Shown here piece after piece: positions 8,239 through 17,659 of a DNA stretch of 64,000 bases. Below the pieces are notes generated by a model, which saw only the letters and a program-made list of their open reading frames with translations, did no database searches and was not told the origin of the DNA. The stretch spans positions 1 through 64,000 of the forward strand of contig CBDCFC010000002.1 in the NCBI GenBank assembly GCA_965215945.1, given 5' to 3'. This DNA comes from JAHEKD01 sp965215945 (GTDB taxonomy: Bacteria > Pseudomonadota > Gammaproteobacteria > Arenicellales > JAHEKD01). Every line of letters begins with the position of its first letter. Position 1 is the stretch's first letter. The translations under genes were made by a program, and so were the position numbers.

Positions 8239-10128
8239 TCATAGATTCTCACTCAACAAACCATTCACTCGTTTCACATAAGAACTCGGATCATTAAGCG
8301 GTGCACCTTCGCTTAAGGCAGCCTGGTCGTATAATACATTGGCCCAATCCTCAATTTTATCTTCCTTATCCTTGAGATTAACCAGAATAGGGTGTTCAGC
8401 GTTGATTTCGAGAATGGGTTTGCTATCAGGTGCATCCTGTCCCATCGCCTTCAGCAATCTTTCCATATTTCCGCCGAGATCGTGCTCATCAGCTACAAGA
8501 CAAGCTGGTGAGTCAGTTAAGCGTTGACTCAGGCGCACATCTTTGGCTTTGTCTTGAAGTGCTTTTTTAAATTTTTCAATCAATTCAGAAAAATCCTTTT
8601 CCTGTTCTTTGGCTTTTTCCTTGTTGTCATCGGTTTGCAACTCATCCAAGTCAGCGCCTTTAGCGATAGACTTAAGCGGCTTGCCATCGTATTTATGCAT
8701 GTGCGCCACCAGCCACTCATCGACCGGGTCGCTAAGTAACAGCACTTCAGTGTTGTTCTTCTTGAATAATTCCAGATGTGGGGAGTTCTTGGCAGCAGCA
8801 TGAGATTCAGCAGTCAGGTAATAAATTGATTTTTGTGATTCAGGCATACGAGAAACGTAGTTTTTAAGTGACACAGTTTGTTTTTCGTTGCTGTTATTTG
8901 TGCTGGAGAACCTGAGCAACTCGAGCAGTAGGTCTTTATTTTCAAAATCTTCGACCACACCTTCTTTCATCACGCGGCCAAATTCGTCCCAGAATTTTTG
9001 GAATTCATCCGGTTTTTTCTCTGCTATTTTTTTGATCTCGCCCAAGATTTTTTTAACAGAAGCGCTTTTGATTTTTTGAATCGCCTGATTTTTCTGTAAC
9101 ATTTCGCGTGACACGTTTAATGGCAGGTCACTGGCGTCCACTAAGCCTCGTACGAATCTCAGATAAGAAGGCATTAAATGTTTAGTATCATCCATGATAA
9201 ATACCCGGCGCACGTAAAGTTTGATTCCAGTTTTTCGATCTCTATCCCACAAATCAAAAGGCGCTTTGGAAGGGATAAAAAACAAAGAAGTATATTGCTG
9301 TTTGCCCTCAACATGATTGTGCAGCACCGACAACGGTTCTTCAGGATCGTAGGTCATGGAGGTATAAAACTGGTTGTATTCGTCTTTTTTAATTTCTCTT
9401 TTTGCTCTGGCCCAAAGAGCAGTGCCTTTATTAACCGCTTCCCATTGTGGTGCTTTATCCTTTGATTTTTTCTCATCATCCTCATCATCGGCTTTAGGCA
9501 TATAAATCGGCAGGGAAATGTGTTCAGAATATTTAGTGATGATGTTTTTCAAACGATAATCATTCAAGAATTCATCTTCTGCCTTTTTCAATTTCAGAGT
9601 GATAGTCGTGCCGCGTTCTTCCACATCGGCCGTTTCAATCGTATATTCGCCCTGGCCATTTGATGACCAAATTACACCTTCGCTGGCATCTGCGCCGGCC
9701 TTGCGAGTTGTAAGCGTCACCTGCTCGGCAACCATGAAAATAGAATAAAAGCCAACCCCGAATTGACCGATTAATTTTGCATCCTTGGATTTTTCTCCGG
9801 TTAATGAATCGAGGAATTTTTTAGTTCCGGAACGGGCAATCGTGCCGATATTTTCAATCACCTCATCATGACTCATACCGATGCCATTATCCTTGACAGT
9901 AATGGTCTTTTTCTTTTTATCAAAACTAACATGCACAGCAAGTTCATCGTCATCGTTTAACAAATCGGCATTGGTGAGTGACTCGTAACGCAGTTTGTCA
10001 CATGCATCTGAGGCATTTGAAATTAATTCTCGTAGGAATATTTCTTTTTCGCTATAAAGCGAGTGGATCATTAGTTTTAATAATTGATTAACTTCAGTTT
10101 GAAATCCGTGTGTTTGTGCTTCAGACAT
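8239..10128 (-). CDS. htpG: HtpG chaperone (Hsp90)
   Basis: Bacterial Hsp90 is an ATP-dependent dimeric chaperone in the cytoplasm. The 629-residue protein begins MSEAQTHGFQTEVNQLLKLM and carries the GHKL ATPase motifs FLRELISNASDACDKLR, DNGIGM, and IGQFGVGFYS. The middle domain has SMTYDPEEPL and the segment RGLVDASDLPLNVSREMLQ. The C-terminal dimerisation region ends the protein. It is transcribed away from the tRNA cluster, with a near-consensus sigma-32 promoter upstream. Confidence 0.98.
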   Translation of the reverse strand: MSEAQTHGFQTEVNQLLKLMIHSLYSEKEIFLRELISNASDACDKLRYESLTNADLLNDDDELAVHVSFDKKKKTITVKDNGIGMSHDEVIENIGTIARSGTKKFLDSLTGEKSKDAKLIGQFGVGFYSIFMVAEQVTLTTRKAGADASEGVIWSSNGQGEYTIETADVEERGTTITLKLKKAEDEFLNDYRLKNIITKYSEHISLPIYMPKADDEDDEKKSKDKAPQWEAVNKGTALWARAKREIKKDEYNQFYTSMTYDPEEPLSVLHNHVEGKQQYTSLFFIPSKAPFDLWDRDRKTGIKLYVRRVFIMDDTKHLMPSYLRFVRGLVDASDLPLNVSREMLQKNQAIQKIKSASVKKILGEIKKIAEKKPDEFQKFWDEFGRVMKEGVVEDFENKDLLLELLRFSSTNNSNEKQTVSLKNYVSRMPESQKSIYYLTAESHAAAKNSPHLELFKKNNTEVLLLSDPVDEWLVAHMHKYDGKPLKSIAKGADLDELQTDDNKEKAKEQEKDFSELIEKFKKALQDKAKDVRLSQRLTDSPACLVADEHDLGGNMERLLKAMGQDAPDSKPILEINAEHPILVNLKDKEDKIEDWANVLYDQAALSEGAPLNDPSSYVKRVNGLLSENL

Positions 10129-10164
10129 TTATTACTCCAAAAGTGTCAAAATTTCATCTGTGTC

Positions 10165-10194
10165 TATTTGCGGTTAAATCGCCTTGATTTCAAG
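10165..10194 (-). promoter_or_regulatory. sigma-32 promoter for htpG
   Basis: On the minus strand: CTTGAAA (complement of 10188-10194), a 14-base spacer, then CCGCAAATA (complement of 10165-10173). The -35 element is a perfect match to the RpoH consensus, and the spacer equals those before clpB and lon. It lies about 37 bases before the htpG start. Confidence 0.75.
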
Positions 10195-10271
10195 CACTAA
10201 TCCAATATTTCTGATTGACTCTATGGGGTACAATACGTAACATTGCCGACCCGATTTAATGTAACCGTGAA

Positions 10272-10348
<77 letters not shown>

Positions 10349-10405
10349 GTTCAAGGTAAATCGGAAAAGTGCGCCCGTAGCTCAACTGGATAGAGCAACG
10401 GCCTT

Positions 10406-11090
10406 TAAAGAGCAATGTGAATTGCTGTTAGGAGCCTTTATAGGGAAACGCAAACCTATAAAGTGGACGGTACCATATCGGGGAAACCTTAACAGTTCGG
10501 CTGATGGCAATCCCGAGGAAACTTACAGTTGCCTGTGTGTTGATCATTGATGGTCGGCCTTATTGTAATATCGATCGCATGATTCAACACCATACTAAGT
10601 GTAAAGGTGACTTAGGAGTTTTGAAGGCAAGGTGTGACCTTTATCAAAAAGGCTATATTGTGCTTACACCTGATACCGAACATGCGCCATTCGATTTGGT
10701 AGCATGGAAGGAAGGTTCTTTTAGGACTATTCAGGTTAAATATAGAGAAGCCAATAAGGGCAGACTTGAGGTTCAATTCAGATCTTGTTGGGCAGATAAA
10801 AATGGAACTCATATGGTTCCGGTGGATAAATCGGTAGTCGATTTATTTTGTATCTATTGCCCCGACACTGATCAATGTTATTATTTGAATCCGGGTGAAT
10901 TTGATAAATCAGTGACACTGAGGGTAAAAACTCCAAAGAATGGTCAGAAGCAAGGTATTAATTTTGCTAAAGACTATTGTGAGGTTCCGTAGAGACTATA
11001 CGTATCGTACCTGAAATGGTAAAGAGATAGTCCAGACCACAAACCCGTCACTAAACTAGTGACGGGGCAGTGAAAACTGTAGCTGGTAAG
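10406..11090 (+). ncRNA. Group I intron (IC3-like, tRNA type) of 685 nt
   Basis: The guide GTTAGGAGCC (10427-10436) pairs with the 5' exon end GGCCTT, with U-G at the splice site and one C-A mismatch. Its TTAG part pairs with the 3' exon CTAA (P10). P2 is a perfect 9-bp hairpin, 10436-10444 with 10455-10463. Core segments GGGGAAACC (10480-10488) and GGCAATCCCGAGG (10506-10518) resemble those of cyanobacterial tRNA-Leu introns. P7 is GACTA (10994-10998) with TAGTC (11028-11032). A 10-bp P9 hairpin lies at 11044-11066. The intron ends in G at 11090. The reading frame sits between the P4-P6 segment and P7. Subclass IC3 is inferred from similarity. Confidence 0.92.
10504..10992 (+). CDS. Intron-encoded PD-(D/E)XK homing endonuclease
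   Basis: The 162-residue frame contains the fold of the PD-(D/E)XK intron endonucleases typified by I-Ssp6803I: CKGDLGVLKARCDLYQKGY (about 33-51), then APFDLVAWKEGSFRTIQVKY (61-80) with catalytic-type D64 and Q77-x-K79. Such enzymes cut an intronless tRNA gene so that the intron is copied in. The first codons lie in the intron core near P4-P6, so the working start may be ATG at 10579, giving 137 residues. Neither start has a clear ribosome site. The glutamate usual in the first helix appears to be V39 here, so activity is uncertain. Confidence 0.85.
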   Translation: MAIPRKLTVACVLIIDGRPYCNIDRMIQHHTKCKGDLGVLKARCDLYQKGYIVLTPDTEHAPFDLVAWKEGSFRTIQVKYREANKGRLEVQFRSCWADKNGTHMVPVDKSVVDLFCIYCPDTDQCYYLNPGEFDKSVTLRVKTPKNGQKQGINFAKDYCEVP

Positions 11091-11135
11091 CTAAGCCGTA
11101 GGTTACAGGTTCAAGTCCTGTCGGGCGTGCCAGTT

Positions 11136-11296
11136 TATTAGCGCTCGCGTAAGCGACAGAATACCATGGGCTTGCCCGTGGATGAATGAGTGTATATAGA
11201 TTGAACATCGCGCCGGGTAGCGGGGCGATGTTCATCGGATCAGCCCAAATGGGCTGTTACGATAAGAGCCCCGGGTTTGCCGGGGGAATCTATTTG
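11136..11296 (+). repeat. Multi-hairpin structured repeat, copy 1 (between tRNA-Arg and tRNA-His)
   Basis: Starts TTATTAGCG and ends AATCTATTTG, as does copy 2 at 18279-18555. It folds as five successive stem-loops: TCGC-gtaa-GCGA; CCATGGG-cttg-CCCGTGG; GAACATCGC with GCGATGTTC round a 13-base loop; CAGCCC-aaat-GGGCTG; and CCCCGG with CCGGGG. Stems are kept between copies while loops differ. No protein is encoded. It may be a small RNA, a tRNA-transcript processing element or a nonautonomous mobile repeat; the sequence does not decide. Confidence 0.7.
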
Positions 11297-11307
11297 AATA
11301 TTAAAAT

Positions 11308-11384
11308 GGTGGGCGTAGCTCAGTTGGTAGAGCTCCGGATTGTGATTCCGGCGGTCGTGGGTTCGAGCCCCATCGTCCACCCCA
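11308..11384 (+). tRNA. tRNA-His (GUG)
   Basis: Cloverleaf with the extra G at position -1 (11308) typical of tRNA-His, anticodon loop TTGTGAT (anticodon GTG), T-loop TTCGAGC, and C73 with encoded CCA. It begins 11 bases after structured repeat copy 1. Confidence 0.95.
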
Positions 11385-11467
11385 TTCAGCCTTGGCGTTT
11401 ATATAGCCGTATTCTCCATAATAAGTAGCCCTCAGTGAAAAATCTGGCTAGAATACGCGGTTTGCGT

Positions 11468-11552
<85 letters not shown>

Positions 11553-11589
11553 CTATTTCTAATTTAATCTCAAGAGATACATATAAAAC

Positions 11590-12891
11590 ATGCAGGTTTC
11601 AGTTTCCGACAATGCTGGATTACAGCGGCAAATGACCGTGACTTTGCCCGCTCAAGAAATTGAGCAGGAAGTGAGCAAACGATTATCCAAACTTCGTAAA
11701 ACCGCCAAGCTTCCTGGATTTAGACCTGGGAAAATCCCAGCCAGCGTGATCGATAAAAAATTTGGTAACGATGTGCTTAACGAAATAGCTAATGAGATGA
11801 TTAATCGCAGCTGCATCGAAGCGTTGACCGAACAAAAAATCGAACCCGCCACTCGGCCAAATATCGAACCTAAAGATATAACACGAGGACAGGACATTGA
11901 ATATACCGCAACGTTCGATGTGTTTCCTTCTGTGGAAAAAACAGATTTGGCAGGCATCGATATTGAAAAACAAAATTGTGAAATTTCGGATGAAGATATC
12001 GATAACACTATAGATACAATTCGCAAACAGCGATTAAATTGGACTGAATCTAAGGCATCGGCCAAAGAAGGTGATCGAGTGACCATTGACTTTAAAGGTA
12101 CTATTGATGGCGAAGCTTTCGAGGGTGGTGAGGCCAGCGATTATCCTGTTGTTATAGGTGAAGGATCACTATTAGAGGATTTTGAAACAGGTATGGTTGG
12201 ACTAAAAAGTGGTGAAACAAAAACTATAGATGTCACTTTTCCTGACGATTATCCGGCAGAAAACTTGGCGGGTAAAACAGCACAGTTTGAGATTAGCGCA
12301 AAGAGAATAGAAATATCTGAACTTCCGCAACTTGATGAGGAATTTATTAAATCACTAGGTATCGAAGACGGACAAGAGCACAGTTTTCGTGATCAAGTGA
12401 AAGAAAACATGCAGCGTGAAGTTGATAACCGGATTCGATCCGCTATTCGTGAGAATGTATTTAAAGCCCTATCAGAAAATAACGAGGTTGATTTGCCTGG
12501 TCAGTTAGTCGAAGATGAAGCACAGCTTATTCACCAAGCCAACATGGAACAAATGAAAAAACAGGGCCTGGATGAGTCGCAAGTCAACATCAAAGATGAA
12601 GAGGTTAAAGAAGAAGCAGCCAAGCGTGTAAAGCTGAGCATGATTGTGCGTGAAGTGATTACGGCCAATGAAATCAAACTTGAAAAAGAAATGCTGCAAA
12701 ACAAGTTAAATGAAATGGCTCAGACTTACGAAGATAAAGATGCCTTTATCAGATGGTATACGCAAGATCAACAGCGTATGCAGCAACTCGAATCTACGGT
12801 ACTGGAAGAGCTCGTAGTGGAAAAACTGTTAGAGACAGCGCAAGTAGTCGAAAAAACTGTTTCTTTTAGTGAACTTATGGATTTAGATTAA
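11590..12891 (+). CDS. tig: Trigger factor
   Basis: A ribosome-bound chaperone and prolyl isomerase acting on nascent chains. The 433-residue protein has the ribosome-docking signature GFRPGKIP at about 39-46 and an FKBP-type domain (about 155-245) with GDRVTIDFKGTIDGEAF and FPDDYPAENLAGK. A helical C-terminal domain follows. The length is normal. It begins 37 bases after tRNA-Leu and is followed by clpP after 20 bases, the standard tig-clpP-clpX order. Confidence 0.97.
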   Translation: MQVSVSDNAGLQRQMTVTLPAQEIEQEVSKRLSKLRKTAKLPGFRPGKIPASVIDKKFGNDVLNEIANEMINRSCIEALTEQKIEPATRPNIEPKDITRGQDIEYTATFDVFPSVEKTDLAGIDIEKQNCEISDEDIDNTIDTIRKQRLNWTESKASAKEGDRVTIDFKGTIDGEAFEGGEASDYPVVIGEGSLLEDFETGMVGLKSGETKTIDVTFPDDYPAENLAGKTAQFEISAKRIEISELPQLDEEFIKSLGIEDGQEHSFRDQVKENMQREVDNRIRSAIRENVFKALSENNEVDLPGQLVEDEAQLIHQANMEQMKKQGLDESQVNIKDEEVKEEAAKRVKLSMIVREVITANEIKLEKEMLQNKLNEMAQTYEDKDAFIRWYTQDQQRMQQLESTVLEELVVEKLLETAQVVEKTVSFSELMDLD

Positions 12892-12911
12892 GACTCAAAT
12901 AAGAGAAGACT

Positions 12912-13550
12912 ATGAATCAAAAAACCGACAGCTCCAGCATTGATAACCTCGGCCTTGTGCCCATGGTGATAGAAACAACCGGTCGTGGTGAAAGAGCATT
13001 TGATATTTACTCGCGCCTTCTGAAAGAGCGGGTTATTTTTCTGGTTGGCCAGGTCGAGGACAATATGGCTAATTTGGTTGTAGCCCAGTTGTTATTTTTA
13101 GAGTCAGAAAATCCGGATAAAGATATCCACCTTTATATTAATAGTCCGGGCGGCGTAGTGAGTTCTGGCATGGCGATTTATGACACCATGCAATTCATCA
13201 AGCCCGATGTCAGCACGGTCTGTATTGGTCAAGCAGCCAGTATGGGGGCGGTATTATTAACCGGCGGTGCTGAGAAAAAGCGTTTTGCCTTACCGAATTC
13301 GAAAATCATGATTCACCAGCCTCTTGGTGGCTTTCAAGGTCAGGCAACAGATATTGACATTCATGCGCGGGAAATTTTGCGTATGCGTGAGGAACTCAAT
13401 AATATATTTGCCAAACATACCGGTCAGAATGTTGATAAAATTAAGCAAGATACCGAGCGCGATAATTTTCTCAATAGTCAAGAAGCGGTTGAATATGGTT
13501 TGGTTGACGAAGTCATTGAGCATCGAGCTCAAGCACCTAAGGCCGATTAA
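12912..13550 (+). CDS. clpP: ClpP serine protease subunit
   Basis: The proteolytic core of ClpXP and ClpAP, a 14-mer. The 212-residue protein has the catalytic serine in GQAASMGAVLL (near residue 109), the histidine in MIHQPLGG (near 134) and the aspartate in TERDNF (near 183). The N-terminal PMVIETTGRGERAFDIYSRL is typical. It sits between tig and clpX and is probably cotranscribed with them. Confidence 0.98.
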   Translation: MNQKTDSSSIDNLGLVPMVIETTGRGERAFDIYSRLLKERVIFLVGQVEDNMANLVVAQLLFLESENPDKDIHLYINSPGGVVSSGMAIYDTMQFIKPDVSTVCIGQAASMGAVLLTGGAEKKRFALPNSKIMIHQPLGGFQGQATDIDIHAREILRMREELNNIFAKHTGQNVDKIKQDTERDNFLNSQEAVEYGLVDEVIEHRAQAPKAD

Positions 13551-13635
13551 CCCAGGGCCGATTAGATGAAAAAAACTTGCAATCAGGGCCAAAACATTGC
13601 ATCTTTACGAGTGACAGACACCATCGAGCACCATC

Positions 13636-14907
13636 ATGGCAGATGACAAGCAGGACGATAAAGGCGAGAAGCTACTTTACTGTTCATTTTGTGGCAAAAG
13701 CCAGCATGAAGTAAATAAACTGATTGCCGGTCCATCGGTATTTATCTGTGACGAATGCGTGGATTTGTGCCAGGATATTATTCATACCGAAGAAAAAGAT
13801 TCGACCACGAATCGCGAAGGCAAATCCGACTTCCCGGTTCCGCAAGAAATCCACGAAAGCTTGAATCAATATGTTATTGGGCAGATGAATGCCAAAAAAG
13901 TGCTTTCTGTTGCTGTCTATAATCATTACAAGCGGATTCAAAGCGATGATCAGTCCTCTGATATTGATATAGCTAAAAGTAATATTCTGCTGATTGGTCC
14001 TACCGGTTCAGGGAAAACGCTGTTAGCAGAAACCTTAGCCCGTCAACTGAATGTACCGTTTACGATTGCTGATGCAACGACGTTAACTGAGGCCGGTTAT
14101 GTCGGCGAGGATGTTGAAAATATCATCCAGAAATTATTGCAAAAATGCGATTACGATGTTGATAAAGCGCAAATGGGCATCGTCTATATTGACGAGATTG
14201 ATAAGATTTCTCGAAAAGCTGACAATCCTTCAATTACCCGCGATGTGTCGGGCGAAGGTGTGCAGCAGGCGCTATTAAAGCTGATAGAAGGCACTGTTGC
14301 CTCGGTACCCCCCCAAGGTGGACGTAAGCACCCACAACAGGAATTTTTACAAGTCGACACACGCAATGTTTTGTTTATTTGCGGTGGCGCATTTGCCGGT
14401 CTTGATAAAGTGATCCGCGAGCGCTCGGAAAAAAGCGGTATTGGTTTTGGTGCCGACATTAAAAGTAAAGATCAGGTCAAAAATATTGGCGAAACTTTGC
14501 AAACACTTGAGCCTGAGGATTTGATTAAATACGGATTGATACCGGAGTTTGTTGGTCGATTACCAGTGGTAGCAACATTGGAAGAATTAGACGAGGATTC
14601 CTTAATCGAAATTTTGGTTGAGCCGAAAAATGCATTGGTCAAACAATATCAAAAATTAATGCAATACGAGGGCGTTGAACTTGAAATTCGCGATGATGCA
14701 CTAGCCGCCGTCGCGCAAAAAGCAATGCAACGAAAAACAGGTGCTCGAGGACTTCGTTCTATTCTAGAAAATGCTTTATTATCAACGATGTATGAATTGC
14801 CCTCAATGGATAATGTTAAGAAAGTTATTGTCGATTCAGGTGTGATTAACGAGGGCTCCAGGCCTTTGTTTATACTCGAAGATCAGCAGAAAAAAGTGGC
14901 TTCCTAA
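13636..14907 (+). CDS. clpX: ClpX ATPase subunit of ClpXP
   Basis: An AAA+ unfoldase that feeds substrates to ClpP. The 423-residue protein has an N-terminal C4 zinc domain (CSFCGKSQHE with CDECVDLC), Walker A GPTGSGKT near residue 120, Walker B VYIDEIDKI and the substrate-pore and sensor segments, ending with KTGARGLRSILE. The length matches the family. It follows clpP by 85 bases. Confidence 0.98.
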   Translation: MADDKQDDKGEKLLYCSFCGKSQHEVNKLIAGPSVFICDECVDLCQDIIHTEEKDSTTNREGKSDFPVPQEIHESLNQYVIGQMNAKKVLSVAVYNHYKRIQSDDQSSDIDIAKSNILLIGPTGSGKTLLAETLARQLNVPFTIADATTLTEAGYVGEDVENIIQKLLQKCDYDVDKAQMGIVYIDEIDKISRKADNPSITRDVSGEGVQQALLKLIEGTVASVPPQGGRKHPQQEFLQVDTRNVLFICGGAFAGLDKVIRERSEKSGIGFGADIKSKDQVKNIGETLQTLEPEDLIKYGLIPEFVGRLPVVATLEELDEDSLIEILVEPKNALVKQYQKLMQYEGVELEIRDDALAAVAQKAMQRKTGARGLRSILENALLSTMYELPSMDNVKKVIVDSGVINEGSRPLFILEDQQKKVAS

Positions 14908-14986
14908 CTCCACTATCAAAAGTTTGGTATTCTCTCCAGTTCGCCAGGTTACAAGACAAAGATTATAAATATTTATATCCACACGG

Positions 14987-15016
14987 ATTGAGATATTATT
15001 GAATTAGCCCCATATT
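14987..15016 (+). promoter_or_regulatory. sigma-32 promoter for lon
   Basis: ATTGAGA at 14987-14993, a 14-base spacer, and CCCCATATT at 15008-15016, a perfect RpoH -10 core. It lies 51 bases before the lon start. The 160-base clpX-lon gap therefore holds a separate heat-shock start. Confidence 0.72.
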
Positions 15017-15067
15017 AAGGATTAATGTTAGTGGGGATTCTGAAGCCCAGAAAAATCCAGGAGTTTT

Positions 15068-17491
15068 ATGAGCAATCAGTCTAGAGACTTATTAAACGAT
15101 TTATATCCGGTTTTGCCATTGCGTGACGTGGTGGTATTTCCACACATGGTGATACCGCTTTTTGTTGGCCGCAAGAAATCAGTAAAAGCGTTAGAAAAAG
15201 CAATGGATACCGGCAAGCAGATTTTGTTGCTATCTCAGATTGATCCAGCCATAGAACAACCTAATGCTGAAGACTTATACACCACAGGGACAATTGCCAA
15301 TGTACTGCAATTATTAAAATTACCTGATAATACAGTCAAAGTCCTGGTTGAAGGAGAAGCACGTGCGCATGTGGAGGATTTTGTCGAACATGATGAGTGC
15401 TTTATAGCACGAACTGTTTTCCCTGAGTTGATCCCTATTGATAGTCAGGAGGAAGAGGTTTTAATGCGTTCGGTGGTAACTGGATTTGATCAATATGCAA
15501 AACTAAATTCTAAAATTCCGCCTGAAATTTTGTCCTCTGTATCGGCGATTGATGATTCACACCGTTTGGCCGATACCATTGCCGCTCATTTGACACTAAA
15601 AGAGCTTGAGGAAAAACAAAAAATCCTTGAGATGAATGATGTACGTGAGCGCCTGGAATATATCCTCGGAGTAATGGAGGCTGAAATTGATCTGCTTCAA
15701 GTGGAAAAACGAATTCGTGGCCGCGTTAAAAAACAGATGGAAAAAAGCCAGCGCGAGTATTATTTAAACGAGCAAATGAAAGCCATCCAAAAGGAATTGG
15801 GCGAGATGGATGATGTGCCAAATGAAGTGGATGAGCTGGCCCAGAAAATCGAAGACTCGGGTATGTCAAAAGAAGCGAAGGAAAAGGCCGAGGCGGAGCT
15901 TAAAAAACTAAAAATGATGTCGCCGATGTCAGCCGAAGCCACTGTAGTACGTAATTATATTGACTGGCTTGTATCCGTTCCCTGGAAGAAAAAATCAGCA
16001 ATCCGAAAAGATATAACCGGTGCTGAAAAAGTGCTTGATGAAGATCATTACGGTCTAGAGAAAGTTAAGGAACGTATCATTGAATACTTGGCCGTCCAGC
16101 AGCGAGCGAAAAAATTAAAAGGCCCGATCCTGTGTCTTGTCGGCCCGCCAGGCGTTGGTAAAACTTCACTCGGCCAATCTATCGCCCGTGCAACCAATCG
16201 AAAGTTTATCCGAGTAGCATTAGGCGGTGTACGTGATGAGGCGGAAATCAGAGGGCATCGGCGAACTTATATCGGCTCGATGCCAGGCAAAATCATTCAA
16301 AGTTTAAGTAAAGTTAAAACCCGAAATCCATTATTTATGCTGGATGAGGTTGATAAAATGTCGATGGATTTCCGTGGCGATCCATCATCCGCATTACTGG
16401 AGGTGCTAGATCCTGAGCAGAACAATAGTTTTGCCGATCATTATCTCGAGGTCGACTACGATTTATCCGACGTAATGTTTATTGCCACAGCAAATACCTT
16501 GAACATTCCTCCGCCATTGTTAGATCGAATGGAGGTAATTCGCTTATCCGGTTATACAGAAGATGAAAAACTTAATATCGCTAAACAATACTTGCTGGAA
16601 AAGCAAATCAAAAATAATGGTCTAAAGGACAAAGAACTAAAAATTAATGATGCAGCGATACTAGATATCGTTCGCTACTACACTCGTGAAGCAGGTGTGC
16701 GTAATCTGGAACGTGAAATTTCTAAAATCTGTCGAAAAGTAGTTAAGCAATTGCTTAAAAACAAACGCAAGAAAAGTTATCAGATTAATCCTGAAAACCT
16801 GGCCGACTATCTTGGTGTCAGGCGGCATCGTTATGGCATGGCCGAAACTGAAAACCAGGTTGGCCAAGTTACAGGTCTAGCCTGGACGGAAGTAGGTGGT
16901 GAATTATTGACAATTGAATCGGCCAAGGTCCCCGGCAAAGGTAAACAGAGTTATACAGGTAAACTTGGTGAAGTTATGCAGGAGTCTATCCAGGCGGCAA
17001 TGACAGTAGTACGCAGCCGTTGTGACGTACTCGGTATCAGTGAAGACTTTTATCAAAAATTTGACCTGCACGTGCATGTGCCTGAAGGCGCTACACCCAA
17101 AGATGGACCCAGTGCTGGAATTGGAATGTGTACCTCGATTGTGTCGGCTTTAACTGAGATACCAGTTAAATCATCTGTGGCAATGACAGGTGAAATAACA
17201 TTGAGAGGTGAGGTGCTTCCTATCGGTGGGCTTAAGGAAAAATTATTAGCGGCTCATCGCGGTGGTATTAAGATGGTGTTAATTCCCGATCAGAACCAAG
17301 AAGAGTTAAAAGAGATACCTGACAACGTGAAAAGCGGGCTTGAAATAATCCCAGTTAAATGGATCGATGAAGTGCTGGAGTTGGCGCTTGAGAGCTCACC
17401 ATCGCCGCAAACAATTAGCGCTAAATCTAAAACCACTAAAAAATCGTCTAAGTCACAAAAGTCGCCAGCTCAAGTCCCAGCGAGGCATTAG
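15068..17491 (+). CDS. lon: Lon ATP-dependent protease
   Basis: Degrades misfolded and regulatory proteins in the cytoplasm. The 807-residue protein has an N-terminal substrate domain (LPLRDVVVFPHMVIPLFVGR), an AAA+ module with GPPGVGKTSLG near residue 358 and MLDEVDKM, and a protease domain with the Ser-Lys dyad in PKDGPSAG (about 680) and GGLKEKLLAAHRGG (about 723). A lysine- and serine-rich tail ends it. The ribosome site CCAGGAG supports the start. Confidence 0.98.
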   Translation: MSNQSRDLLNDLYPVLPLRDVVVFPHMVIPLFVGRKKSVKALEKAMDTGKQILLLSQIDPAIEQPNAEDLYTTGTIANVLQLLKLPDNTVKVLVEGEARAHVEDFVEHDECFIARTVFPELIPIDSQEEEVLMRSVVTGFDQYAKLNSKIPPEILSSVSAIDDSHRLADTIAAHLTLKELEEKQKILEMNDVRERLEYILGVMEAEIDLLQVEKRIRGRVKKQMEKSQREYYLNEQMKAIQKELGEMDDVPNEVDELAQKIEDSGMSKEAKEKAEAELKKLKMMSPMSAEATVVRNYIDWLVSVPWKKKSAIRKDITGAEKVLDEDHYGLEKVKERIIEYLAVQQRAKKLKGPILCLVGPPGVGKTSLGQSIARATNRKFIRVALGGVRDEAEIRGHRRTYIGSMPGKIIQSLSKVKTRNPLFMLDEVDKMSMDFRGDPSSALLEVLDPEQNNSFADHYLEVDYDLSDVMFIATANTLNIPPPLLDRMEVIRLSGYTEDEKLNIAKQYLLEKQIKNNGLKDKELKINDAAILDIVRYYTREAGVRNLEREISKICRKVVKQLLKNKRKKSYQINPENLADYLGVRRHRYGMAETENQVGQVTGLAWTEVGGELLTIESAKVPGKGKQSYTGKLGEVMQESIQAAMTVVRSRCDVLGISEDFYQKFDLHVHVPEGATPKDGPSAGIGMCTSIVSALTEIPVKSSVAMTGEITLRGEVLPIGGLKEKLLAAHRGGIKMVLIPDQNQEELKEIPDNVKSGLEIIPVKWIDEVLELALESSPSPQTISAKSKTTKKSSKSQKSPAQVPARH

Positions 17492-17659
17492 AGCTGTTAA
17501 CTTGAATTAATCCTGAAAATTAATTAGTTAAAGCTATTTCTAGAATAGTTATTTCTAGCTTGGCCAGCTTCTAATAAAAACAAGCGATTAAACAAACTTG
17601 TTAATTTGGCACTTTTAAAACATGCGTTTTTTTGTTAGAGACCTGCTAACTGAGGTGCC

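Larger units (their letters stand above)
10371..11132 (+). tRNA. tRNA-Arg (UCU) interrupted by a group I intron
   Basis: The 5' exon (10371-10405) holds the acceptor strand, D arm and anticodon stem ACGGC with C32, T33 and T34. The 3' exon (11091-11132) begins CTAAGCCGT and gives the T arm and CCA. Joined, they form a 77-base cloverleaf with 7-base anticodon loop CTTCTAA, anticodon TCT. The body resembles E. coli argU. The intron lies between anticodon positions 34 and 35. The G1-T72 end pair is a wobble. Splicing is needed for a functional tRNA that reads AGA/AGG codons. Confidence 0.93.

Noticed and set aside
9178..9465. Open frame on the plus strand within htpG
   Set aside because: It is antisense to a conserved coding region and has no recognisable domain or ribosome site.
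10406..11090. Insertion sequence in the tRNA-Arg gene
   Set aside because: There are no terminal inverted repeats, no target duplication and no transposase; the guide pairing and core fit a group I intron.
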